Source: Nereocystis luetkeana
Lineage: Eukaryota > Sar > Phaeophyceae > Laminariales > Laminariaceae
Assembly (NCBI GenBank): GCA_031213475.1
Contig: JARUPZ010000002.1
Coordinates: 10,209,628-10,273,627 of the forward strand
Reading direction: 5' to 3'
Length of the DNA stretch: 64,000 nucleotides
Shown here: positions 1 to 12,400 of the stretch, piece by piece
Layout: every line of letters begins with the position of its first letter
Numbering within the stretch: the first letter of the stretch is position 1
Notes under the pieces: model-generated
The model's database searches: none
Told to the model about the DNA's origin: nothing
What the model saw: the letters and a program-made list of their open reading frames with translations, nothing else
Program-made: the position numbers and the translations under genes

Positions 1-1801
1 CACAAACATTTGTCGGCGAAAGATCTATCTGGTGCTGCCTAGAAGGTATGAAACTTCATCCCGTAGTTACTTGCTGGTTCTCGCGACTTTGAACCACCGG
101 TGTATGCGCCATGGACTTCGGCCGGGGTCCAAACTTGAGCGGTGAGTACACGAGGACCTCCTTCGCGCCCCGTGACCGATAGCACAAGAAAATACCCGCG
201 GCCCGAAAAGAAATACAAGGTGTAAGGAGAAAAAATCCCCCTCCCCCACGTACACCGTGCGATATCTGTGGAACGCGATCGCGAACGTTATCCTTCAACC
301 GTTGGAGGCTCGAATACCTTACCTCAGGTGAGATCAATGCTTGGAAACGTGCAGATAGACTTCCTTGTGCGTGTCTGAACGGGCAGTGCACCACGATGTA
401 TATACGGGTTGTATACCAACCATCTCAAAATAATCGAAAATAGTTTGGGAACGTTCAACAGCCCCCCTTCGCGCTTCGTTGGTCCATACCAGAGGTAGCA
501 TATTCAGCAATCTCTTGAGGGATATCAAAAGCGCCACTTAGATAACACGCCAGATAACACCCCCCAACAAGAACGATTCTCCAAGCTGGTTCATTTCGAC
601 AACGGGGAGAGTATAGACGCCGAGCGACGCGTCTATGAAAAACTGCTCGACGTCATCTTTCCGACACCACCCTTTTTCGCTGTGTGTGCCCCCCCACGTT
701 TGGGAGAAAATCGCCTCCGGGATTTCTCCTAGGGTGTGTGGGTGCTATCTTGCGTGTTCTACGGCATGTATTTACTACTGTATTAATAGTAGCGGGTGAC
801 ACATCTATCACGTGCTTGGAGTTTTTTTTCCAGCCCGTCTCGTTGTCGCAACTGTCTCTTCTTAAACTTAAACTCACACTCTGAAGACTGGGCGGTCCGC
901 TGAACAGCCCTCCAGGTAGCCTGGCGGGCTTTTCTCGTTGTATTGGATTGACCGGTCCAAACACCGTGGCGGTTGTTATGCAGCATATATGTGTATGGGT
1001 TGCATGCCAACGTCTCAATGCTCAGATGTAGTTTTTTTTTAAACGATCAACAACCTCTCCCCGCAGCTCCCTTTTGATCTACGTGGTACACTCGGTATTC
1101 TCCGTAGCGGCAGATGAAAAACCACTTACGGCAGTGCTACGTGTTAGTTGCGACAGTATTTGACCGGCGCAGATTGGCAGCTACCCACCCGCCACGCCCA
1201 GTACCACAACATCGGGAGTATGTGTCGCTGGTCCCTGACGGCACAATACAATCAGAGCACACGTATCATGCGTGGTGGCGAAATGAAAAAGTCAAAGCGG
1301 GTCGCTTGTCGAGTGCAAAAGAAGCGCCCTCGTTCGTTGCCCGTACGAGTGTATACAAGCTGTTAGGCGCGCGCACAAGCATTTTCTCTGCTCACTACGC
1401 TGTACTTACGTCGTATACTACTGTAGTACTGCAGTACTGCTGTAGCAGCAGTAGTACCGCAGCACTACTGTAGTGTAGAATGCAAAGCCGCTGCCGCCGT
1501 TGCTGTTGTTGCTGATAAGATATTAGTGCTGTACCCCTTCCTTCGCGGTCTACTCTCCGAGCTTTCCGGCCTCTCGCGCTGAAAAACAGACTAATATTAT
1601 AGGCAACCACGTGCGAGGCCGAACCCGCGCACTGCCTATTCGTAATAGTAACAGGGCGGCGGGCCCGCGAGGCCAGGCTAGTCCGAGTAAGACACATAGA
1701 CCTGCAGTACAACTACGGCCTACATCCTACGGCCTACGGCTTACGTACCGTTTTACAGTGGTACGTATACCATACATATAGTATAGTATAGCGGAGCAAT
1801 A

Positions 1802-1906
1802 GTACGGGAGACCATAGTAAATAGGACCAAACATTGTTAGTAAAAATAGGCAAATATACAGGCTTTTGTGTATACCGTAGGTCCTATTTACTATGGTCCC
1901 CCGTAA
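1802..1906. mobile_element. Family A palindromic miniature element, copy 1
   Basis: ~105 bp with ~27-bp terminal inverted repeats beginning TTACGGGGGACCATAG and flanked by TA. The inner part (GTTAGTAAAAATAGG...TATACCGTAGG) is asymmetric and shared by all copies. This copy has one G-to-A change in the left end. Non-autonomous, TA-target type, like Stowaway/mariner-derived MITEs. Confidence 0.85.
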
Positions 1907-2370
1907 TAGTATATAGTGATAGTGTCATGGTACTCTAGTACACACAGTACTAAAATAGTAGGAGCATGGCTTACATGCGCATACATGCACACCCTTTTCG
2001 TTTTATAAAGGATAGACAACTGAGCTACTCAGTCAGCCAGCGCTTTTGTTTTTGTTTCCAAAACAGACATACACTAGGCGTCCCATCGTCTGACATCGCT
2101 GCTGCCATGGCCATAGTTGCCATACACATTGTGGTCTCAGCCACCAACACGGCTTGTGGTTGGCCCCTCACCCCGTACGACCTACCTGGAACCAGGTATG
2201 GGCTTCGTACAGCAGTATATCGGCCCACACCGATAAAAAACACTTGATATGAGCAAAGGTTTGAAACGTTGTTGCGACACCCATCCTCGAGCAACCTTAC
2301 AGTATTATTATAGACTTTGGGCACAGGCTACTATAGTTGGATTATGTGTACCGCTCGCCGCTGAGCACGG

Positions 2371-2467
2371 TTAACCCTTTTAGGACTGCAGTCCCATTTT
2401 GGAGACAAACTACTTATAATTTTGAGTGGTCTGTCCGCAAACGGCACTGCAGTCCTAAAGGGGTGAA
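2371..2467. mobile_element. Family B hairpin element, copy 1
   Basis: ~95-bp inverted repeat with arms TTAACCCTTTTAGGACTGCA and core GGGGACAAACCACTCAA...TTGAGTGG. CTGCAG sits in each arm. No coding capacity; flanks are not clear enough to define a target duplication. Confidence 0.8.
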
Positions 2468-5400
2468 ATCGAATTTCTCAGCGTCCCCCAAGAGGTGAGA
2501 CTTATGTTAATATTACTAAACAGTACCTGGTAGGCCAATCCTTTTTCGTGGGCCTATGCTACTAATAATACTGTACGACGCTATGGCACTGTAGTATTAC
2601 CTCGGTCTGACCACGACGCCGTCCCTGCATTCACCCTCCACCTTCTTGGTATCCCCAAGCAGGCCGGGGTGACAGATTTCGTTCCTCAGCGACCGTTTAC
2701 GCTTCGCCTTCTTCCGCGTGACTTTGCATATAGGCCGTGATGATGTCCGCCCTTTGCATGACACATGTTTTGTGTCTCTATCAGCGCGCTCAGTGCCGGC
2801 GAAATCTCCCACCCGTCCGTTCCGTCCTTTCTACTGCGAGATCGGATCTTGGCAGCTTTTGGGTTCTCCACGAGCTTTGTTTTCTCTCTGCCGACACTAC
2901 TATTATCACTGATCGAGTGAGCTGCGTCGCGCAGTAACGTGCTCCGTTACGTTACCCCCCCTTTGGTTTCCGTTCCTGTTTCGTACCTTCGAAGTGCCCC
3001 GTGCCTCTGCAGAGGGTAGGGTAATTCGTTTCGTTCTTCCTTCGTGCTCCACTCCCAGGTAACTTTATTCAACTAACGGTACATTTGGTCGATTGGTCTT
3101 AGCTTATGTCGCTCCTAGTTACGCGAACGACACCGTCTCCTCAAGTTTTGTTCCTCGACACACAGCGTCCGCCGGGTAGTCCTACTACTGCTGTAGATTG
3201 TTGTTGCCAGCTTTCGGGCGCTCTTTCTTTGTTCTTTGTTCGGACCCGTTGTAGTCTGATTCCATGTGTACACGTGTAATCGGTTTTCGCCTTACAAGTA
3301 AGAGGTATGGGAGTGGGTTGTGAAACGCCGCATCTACTTCTGTCCATTCTCCGAATTCTCCGGATGGGTTCGGTTCCAGCATAATAATGAGGCGAGCGAG
3401 CGAAGCGAGCCTTTTTTTACTTGGTTTTTAACCAAGGGAAAAAAAAGCCTCTTCATAACGGCTCGGGTACGAGGGTAGGGTGCCTTATTTTGAGTTTTTC
3501 TGTGCGTGTGTGTGAGTTGGTGTGTGTAGTTCAACATTTTTTTGGTCCACCTTTCACCACCGCGCTCGACGCACACGCCACCAAATAAATCCAGTCCCGG
3601 CGGGCTCTGTGCACGCACACACACGCAAGACACTTTCTCGTCCTGGTGGGGTGGAAAATCGTTCTCAGTTCGTCGAGCTAGGTGCGGCAACGTGTGTAGG
3701 CACATGTCTGTGCTGGGCCGTGTTCAAAATACAAAATCATAACGGTTTTTGTGCCTGTGCCAACCGCAGGCAGACTGTGCCTGTCCACACAGCATGCACA
3801 TTGAGCCTGTCCGCAGCATTGCTGCACTCCACAGCAGGCAGACTGGGCCTGTCCACAGCAGGCAAACGGCTTTGTTTTTTTAGCTTTTTCTTTTTTTTTG
3901 TTCTACCTACGTACCAGGTAACAACTATAACGAAACCCAACTACGAGTAGTCATAGATAGGCAGACTTCGCCTGTCTGTCCACAGCAACGTTCGGGCCAT
4001 GTGCTGCAGGTGATATTGTCAGGCCTACCCTCCTACTGACGAGGGGACGGAGAAACAGGAGAAGACCTGCTGTAGATGTTGTACAGCAGTCAGTAGTAGT
4101 GGTGGCACCTGCTACGAGAACCTCTGTTGGATACAAGTACCTGGTATGTCATATCAGGTTGTAGATATTTCGTCTTCAAATTATGGGGTGGGATCAGGAA
4201 CCACAGACACAACATCGAGTACGGTGTACAAAGGGCTCAAGGGTTAAACCGACACAAGCCGAGCGTACTGCGACGCTGATCCTGGCTTCGTGGATCCTAC
4301 TACTGCTACTGCTGATGATGCTGCTGCTTCGCTGCTGGAGAAGCTCTGATGCAGATGTTGCACAGCAGCAGTAGTAGTTGTGGCACCTGCTACGAGAAGC
4401 TCTTCTTGTTGGGCATGCCATGTTCGTGTTGTCGTCTCGAAAATATTATGCCGACTTTCGAGGTGGGAAGCAGGAAACATACCAGGCATAAAAAAACGAG
4501 TGCAGGGTACGTACTACAGTACGTATATGTATATGTACGCCTGTACGCGTACAAAGGGTGCACGGGTTAGACCGACAAGCCGAGCGTACGGCGACGCTGA
4601 CCCTGACCTCGTGTGTCCTACTGCTACTGCTGCTGCTGTTATGGTGCGGGAGGCGCACTGCTGCTGTATAGATGTCGTACATCAGTCCAAGTAAAGTTGT
4701 GGTGGCAAAAAGCTCCTTCTGTTGGACAAAACATGTGAGATGCAGATTTTTATTGTGCTGAATTTCAACAAGAAAATACTCTGCTGGACAAAACATGTCG
4801 AGTGTTGTGTGTTCTTAACTCTTTCTACCCGTCGACATCCAGCACCACACAGCAGTGTCCGTGCCGATTCCTCAATCCCTGAGAGATACAAGTTCTGTGG
4901 TCACAGCAGTGCAGATTTCGTATTCAAATTATTATGCCGGATTTCGAGGTGGAAACCAGGATACACACGACCAAATCCAGTACTTTTTCATATCAAGAGC
5001 CAGGAGAGGCCAAAAACATTTACGAAAGTTATTGAGATGCGCCCACGACGGCGTACAGATAGTAGTACAGCAGTAGTACGTCCGTGGTAGATATTCCTTC
5101 GAGTTCGTTCGTTCAGCACAATACAAAATAATCCGTATGCGCCCAGCATGATGCATCGCAGATATGACTATACTGCAGGTAGGTATTGCCGAGGTCGCGC
5201 CTCATTACCACCAATTACTAGTAAGTTTTCTATGAATCTGCATATACGGCCCTCTTCAGGGTGGGCTAGTGTTATATGGTATACCCCTTCTCCCCTGTTG
5301 CGGCGTTATGATTTGCAACAAGTGTCCCCTGGATCATACCTGGCAGGCGTTTTATTGACTACCTGGTTGATGAATCTCTCGCCCCGTTCGTTCAGAAGAC

Positions 5401-6187
5401 ACCCGGCGACCAAGCATCAATCAGGCGACTATAATGCAAGAATGAACCACACAGGCAACTAATAATAGTAGCGGACCTGGTGTATGTCCAAGCAAGTACT
5501 AATTTATAAAGTACGATTAATAAGTGTGCTGTGTACCACATATATATCGTCACTTCATTCATCTGATTGTGGCCAAAATTATTACGTAGGTACAAAATTC
5601 ATACGGGTATGTATGTATATCATATCGAGAACATAACATATAATCTGCCTGTGTGTGCTCTCTGCGCAAAAAATCGCAAGGGTCTCGAGTATTATGGGAT
5701 GGTTTGGTCCATTTTGCCTCAATTTTGTGGCTGTCGGGGTGGGACCAGGGTACTAGATGGGTCCTGCAGGCGACTTTTTTCAGATCACCGGGTTCAATTT
5801 GGAGGGCTCCAGTCCGAGTGGGTTCAGGCTGTCAAGATCAGGTAGCGGGGGCTCGAGTGTCCAGTGGGCATGCATTTGGCAAACAGACACGGAAACACTG
5901 AAACAGAAACGGTGGAATGTTGTTCGAAACGGTCGACTCGGCCAATTAAAATATCAGGTTTATTCCATGTTTTGATAATTTTAACTTTCATCCCCGATCC
6001 CCGACCCTCTGTTTCGTCCGAAGCACCTTGTCAAAACCCCAAGATAGCAAACATTTGGGGAAAGTCCACTTTACTTGCCTCTTGCTTCCACTGTCCGAAC
6101 GAACAAGCAGCTGGAGGTGAGCCGACAGCCAGGCTGCCGTCCGACATCCCGCGCGCTTATTCTTGCGGACAGGATAGCGGGCTGCCA

Positions 6188-6425
6188 ATGCACCGTCGAG
6201 TTCGAGTTGCAGATGGTACAAACACTAGGCGAAGATGCCTCGCCGTAGTGTTTGTTGCATTGGCCGTACTGGCTCACGCTGAGACCATCACAGAGGACGA
6301 GGGAGCAGGAGGAGCTGTCGCTGCTTTGAGTAGTGGTGCAACGATATCTATTTTTGACACCTTGGGAGTGGTGAGCAACTTTGGCTGGTGGGGCTATGAC
6401 ATGGCCATGGAGACCGCTGGCTATG
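6188..6425 (+). CDS. Torsin-like gene, exon 1 (start codon and signal peptide)
   Basis: The ATG at 6188 follows an in-frame open stretch but is the Met directly before a basic n-region (HRRVRVADGTNTRRR) and a 15-residue hydrophobic core ending AHA, a good signal-peptidase site. Mature N-terminus is acidic and Ala/Gly rich. The exon ends G|GTGAGC (donor at 6426), phase 1. The leftover G joins GG of the next exon to give Gly80. A second GTGAGC at 6371 would fall in phase 0 and would not join exon 2 in frame. Confidence 0.75.
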
Positions 6426-9400
6426 GTGAGCAATTCTACGGTCGGGCTTCGCTATCTAGTGGCGTGCTGCAGTCGGTGTGCTTCAACAGGCTTCGTTCTA
6501 AATTTCAAACTGGCTGTGGTGGGCGATATATTGAATTTTTGTGGGTGTTGTTGCGGCATCATAATACTGGAACCACGTAGCGGCCACAAAACGTTCCCCG
6601 TAGCAGTCCGTGTCAAACAAAGAGAAATAAGTCACCATAGTATCACCATAGTATCGTAGGTTGTACCCATGCATGTGATTTCTAAAATCACAGTCTCAGT
6701 ACATCCTACTAAATCATACCAGCAACAACAGTCAACTTCAGTTAGTCTAGTGATAGGTTCCGGACACCGCAAGTCGTTCTACATCGCAGCACTCATGCAC
6801 CGGTATGTGCGTCTGTTGCGCGCAGCGCAGCGCAACAGGCACCTCAATACCTCAAGCCTGTTTTGCGGCCGCGGAAACACGCGCCGAAGGCGCGTTACGG
6901 CCCCCCGAAGAGACCCGCGCAGAGGCCCCCGAAGGGCCCCCGAAGGGCCCCCGAAGGGCCCCCGGAAGGCCGCCGGAGGTCGTTTTCTTTCAGCGTGTGT
7001 GAATACAGCAGTATACGCCCGAAAATCACTTGGCAATGTGTTGCATACCTTGGTACGTTTCCACGCGTCGATATCAACACCTCGGATAACGTAGCACTTG
7101 ACCTTTTATGTTAACGTTAGGAGTAAGCGCAAAAAAAAGGTAACATTACGTTACTACGCGCAGCAGCAACTACCTGGTACGTGAACTACTTTCTGGATTT
7201 TGTGATAACATAGGACTATAGTGTTAGTGTGTTATGATATTGGCGGGCGGGTATGTTAGCGTGTCACCTTGGTACCGTATTGACCGCAGTGTTACGGCGG
7301 TGGTAGGGTAGGCAGCCCATAGCGAGTAACACTGTGTCCGTGTGTTAGCCGTTAGTAGTGGCTATCGTAACGCACGTTGAAGGGATAACGTACATGGTCA
7401 ACTAAACGTTAACATTAGGTTACCGTGTTAGCGTCATCAGCCCGCAGCGAGTAGCGTCATGTTAGCGTGTCGGCCGGATTGTTAGTTGTTGTTATAGCGT
7501 AACACACTTCAGACGGATGACGTATACGGCCAAATAAACGCCTACCAGGCAGCTGTCCTAGCGGAATCACTAGTGACTATCGTAACACACGTTAGAGGGG
7601 CAACGTACATGACCAATGGAACGTAAAAATTATCTTTCCGTATCTGCCGCAGCAGCAATCCGTATCGAAGGACGTTACATTATTAGGGTGTTAACGGAAG
7701 TCGTAGAACATACAGTATGTCAAACATATGACGTACATGATCGACAAAACACTGTTAATAGCATTATGTTATTGTGTTGAGCTCGTATGCAATTCATGTA
7801 TTAATAGTAACACAAGTTAGCAGACAACGTACATTCCCAACATATCATCAACAATATGTTACTGCTGTGTTAGCTCGTACGTGCGAGTATGCCAATCACG
7901 TTATAGATGGGCAACGTACTGCCGGGGTTTCCTATTTTTGGGCGTTTAAAATGCGGGGATCCCTCCTAAATATCCCCTGTTTTGGGGGTTAAAAACATGC
8001 CATGTTATGCTCCCCTCCCGGAGATCCTTTCGTTGGTTTCCCCTACGGGGATCTCGGCGAAATTGGATTACACGGCTACACTATGTTCCTCCGCGACGCC
8101 GCTTTACCACTATCAATAGCGCAGGTATGCCATGTTAGATCTCGGGAAGATCCGAAGGGTAGCATCGCAACATTACGTTGGAACGACCTCGGCCTCAACG
8201 GTAACCCAACAACTCAATGTTCGGGCCGGATTGATTACTACGGTAACCCAGTAGTAACGGGATGTTAAAATCAGATATTTGCAGACAGCAAGACCTACGA
8301 CAATGGGACGCGAACTTTGAAAGTTTTCTGTCAAACATATGGCTTGCAAGAAACTGCCGAAGATATTCTCGTACTGCCTCTGTGAGGGAAACGGGAATAT
8401 ATATACCAGGCATGTGATTTTTTCTTATTTTTTTCAAGCGGCTGTAGCCGGCGCAATTTGCTCTTCTCTTTGCGCATTGTCAACACGCTGATAAAAATCA
8501 GCTCTTGCGACGATATACCTTCGATCTCGACATAGACTCAGCGCACGGCCCACCCGCTTGTTGTCGGGCAAGACCAACCAGTGTAGATGACGGCCTCGAA
8601 GATATCAGGTGGATCCATGGTCTAGGGGGTGAGAGCTTGCCGGCGGCGTCGTATGCTCGTCTCCCAAGCATGAAAAAAAAACTATTTTTAGCCGTTCGAG
8701 ACGGGTCGGTATTTTTTGTCGTCTGTTTTGTGCACACCAGCGGCCATCTGTTCTTTTTTTAGTCATATATGCGCCTGGCCAGCGCCCGCCACATATCGCC
8801 GGTCATTGTGTGAACACGGTGATCTTAGGGTGGGTCGGAGTCCCTAATGAGCGCACTCCGTTCAGAATTTATGGCGCAGTCGTTGGTTTTGTCGATCGAT
8901 GTCTGTCGAGCAATCGGAATCTCGCCGCTTCGAAACATCCCCCTGATTTTTTCAGAGGCCGATCTTGGCCCAACATCGGCCCCATGATTGTTTTTTCTGG
9001 GTGTTTTCCAAAAAATTGTAACTTTCGGTTTGAAGAATCGTGCTCATAGAAAGCTGTACCTGGAAAATTCTGGCGGGTATCTTTGGAGTTCAAACTTTAT
9101 GCTATTAATACTACAGTATAGAAACTTTGCGTTTCTATTGGTATAGGTCTAACACCGTAACATACTGTTAGAGAGACCTCCGCATTTAGTCTTAACATCC
9201 TAAAATAATGTTACCTATCGGCCGGCTAAGACTGTCACGTTGCTAACATAAGTCAAATGTTACGTTATCCGACGCAATCATACGGGGGGTCTAAGTAACG
9301 TTGGGATAGTGGTGGGGCTACTACGTTATGTTGTTAGTGTAACACAATGTTGGGTGTTACGGTAGTGCTGGCTAGCATGGTAACGTTACGTTACGGTCTT

Positions 9401-12400
9401 GAGTGTCGTGCTCTCCTTAAGGGCAGCACAACGTTAGTGGGTAGTGGGTTATGTCTAACGCTGCGTGGACAGTAATTATCATTTTAGGAGATCTGCGGAT
9501 ACCGACCTGGGCATGTTAGAGTGATAACGTACGTGTACTGTGTGGTCAAATCCTAACACTGTGTTATAGTGTTGTCACGGGGGACCATATTAAATTAGGA
9601 CCTACGGTACACGCGAAAGCCTCCATATTTCGGTATTTTTACTATAAATATTCGGTCCTATTTACTATGGTCCCCCGTAATAGCACAAGCACGGAGCTAA
9701 CATAACGTTACTGTACCACAGCTGGACGAGATCAAGCAGAAACATAACGTTCAGGCGCGTGCACGTTTGTGGCTTTCCAGTCAACACTGCTGTGTTCCCG
9801 CATTACCGCGATAGCTCCTCCAGTGCTAACGCTATTGTAGCACGTGGCCCTATTACTAGGTTAGCACGTGACCCCGCCCCTACGATAGGCCCCATAAGGT
9901 AGATGAGTCTTATCCGAGGTGTGTACGTTTCATAATGGCGGTTTCCCGAGCCTCGAAACAGAGCGTCAGGATGTGTGTACGTAGCGCCTTCGCTCTCCCG
10001 AGGGTAAGTAAAATTGCAAACGATTTCACCGAAATCTTTACACAGAGGTATACAGATAAATTTGCCACATTAATAACAGGATGTACAACGTACGGAGCGA
10101 TCATAAAATCAATGAAGAACAACAAAACAACACCTACCAATCATGTTAAAAAAAAGTGGCCCGAAAAAACAAACTTCGCCTTCGGCGAACGGAAAACTGG
10201 GCCCAAAACAATTTTATTTGCCGATGTACGGCGGAGACAAAGCAGCACCCAAGAATCAAATGCAATGTAGGAAATGGTTGGTGCTTTGCCTTGAGCGAGT
10301 CTCCGCATTTCTTAGACGTACCTTCGAGCCGTTTTCGCGATACCTCGCGATATGGTGTACGTCTCGGCCCGAAATTCCCTCATCGTGCTCGCCGACCCGT
10401 GCTCTTCCCACTCTGCCACACAGGCGGCCTCGGCCGTGCCCAAACCATGTCGTACAGCATGGCACTGGTGCTTGCTGTTGCTGTTGGTATCGTATGAGTA
10501 GGGTACCGGTAGTAGTAGTTTATGTACGAGTTTTCTTATTCGGCACTACTGCTGTAGATACGTAGTCATGTATGTGAGTGCCGCTGCGTGTGCATATATT
10601 CTGTTGTTGTTGTTGTTGTTGTTGTTGCTGCTGCTGCTGTTCGTCATGGTACACCTGCCACCAGAGGTGTTCTCCACACAGCAGTACATACCGCCAACAA
10701 AATACAGGGACGATGCAGTTGGTGCTTTGTCGTGAGCGAGGCTCGCCTCGGCTTTCGATAGGCGTAATTTATTAGCCGTTTTCGCGATACCTCGCGAGGC
10801 CATCCGAGATGTTTCTTCATGCAGCGGTACTTACCGTCAATATTTCCCACTTCGAATATACTCCACACCACTCGGCAGCACGGTTGCTTCCGCCCGCCTT
10901 CGGTTCACCTATGCGTATATACCTCTCTTCGTCACTACGGGCATGCGCGAAGCCGCAGGCGGGCGTCAGCCCGCCACGGCGAAGCCCCACGTGTATCAGG
11001 TAGCTTTGTCGGCCGTGAGCGAATAAGACGCCGCAGCGATGACGGAAAGTGGCGGCGCCAGAAAAGCCGTGTTGCGGCAAGCCGCACATCGCCTTCGGCG
11101 GCTGTTGCGGGAAACAGCCATTTCAACCAAAAAACGTTGTGCCAGCGCAACAGCGCAAAGACTAATTAACGACCTTGTATGTACCAGGCCTACGTGATCC
11201 GCACAAGAGTACGTAGCTCTGTATTGCCTGGTATACAGTTTAGGTGGCGGTACATGCTCGCAGCAGCAGCTTCGCACAGAAATACTATCAATACTACACG
11301 CGTACTGTGCAAAACATATGCACGAGGTACCAGGTACACAGGTACCAGTGTTGCTCACGAGCTAATGCGTGTTTCTAAATCACACGGAGCCCTTTTCAGA
11401 CGGCCGAAGCCGGGTTCTGCGACCGCCGGCCGAGACTCATCTACGTATACTTTCCGAAGTACAGAGGTACGCGTTTTTATCTATTCTCAATTCCCAACCA
11501 ACACACGCAAGTTGACGGCAGTTACAAGTATCCTGCTGCTGCGAATTCCTACAGACAGCCATGCAATCTAGTCTGTGGTTCCTAACGAACAAAAAAAAAG
11601 TCGTGACTTTTGAGCATGTGATAAGATATACATCACGATTTCGTGACTTGTCTTTTCTAACGAAAATATGTATGCATAGCTGATATGTCACCTTTCGTGA
11701 TTATTTCAGAGTCACGGGTCTTTGTGGGGCCAGCTCTTGCGGATGGATGGGGGCGGGCCGACCCGTGAGATTTCAATCTCAAGGCGGCCGACCGGCCCCG
11801 GCCCGGCCCGGCGAAGAAGCCCGGCCCGGCCCGGCCCGGCCCGCGAGGTTTCAACCTCAATGGTCGTCTGCCCTGGCTGGCCCGTGATATTTTCATACTG
11901 TTTTCACTCTTCGCGCTGTTTTTCCCCCTCCTCGAGGTTTCGTGGCCGCAACGTATTCGCAAGCCCGCGCCCAGTGGTCTGTTGGGGCAGTCGGTCACTG
12001 TCCGCAATCGGCGTACGGAGCTGAGTCTGCCACGCCCCTGCACCGGCCTTCGTAATCCGTTAGGTGCCGCGTGGGTTACGTGGTGCCTTGATCAGGCGTG
12101 TCTGGAGCCACGATATTTGTCACGAATCGTTCGTTTTTGAAACATATCTAGAAAAATTGGCGTCATGATCGTGAGGTTTATTGTCGTGAATCGTGACTGA
12201 TTCATGAAAAAAAAATCCTGACGAAGTGTGTGTGTGTGTTTTTTCTTTGGTTCGTTTGGTATGCCCCTTGCTTGTGCACTGTTCCTGCCTCTGTTACAGT
12301 ATTGGTTGAGAATCGACGAGGAAAAGGCCGGTAATTACCTGGGTACAGGTATTGAGATCGCATTTGTAGTACTTGGGAGGCGTATGTTGTTAAACTCGGT

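Larger units (their letters stand above)
1..6187. other. Upstream region of the torsin-like gene, no supported gene
   Basis: Holds Family A copy 1 and Family B copy 1, a TACGGCCTACGG cluster (1715-1745) and two related CTG/CTA-rich stretches (4080-4130 and 4290-4400) that look like old duplications with 4610-4680. ORFs are short and composed of low-complexity or repeat-derived residues. The promoter of the torsin-like gene should be near 6188 but I see no clear TATA box. Confidence 0.6.

Noticed and set aside
2597-2812. Minus-strand ORF with RKKAKRKRSLRNEICHPGLL
   Set aside because: Basic low-complexity stretch without good splice signals or partner exons.
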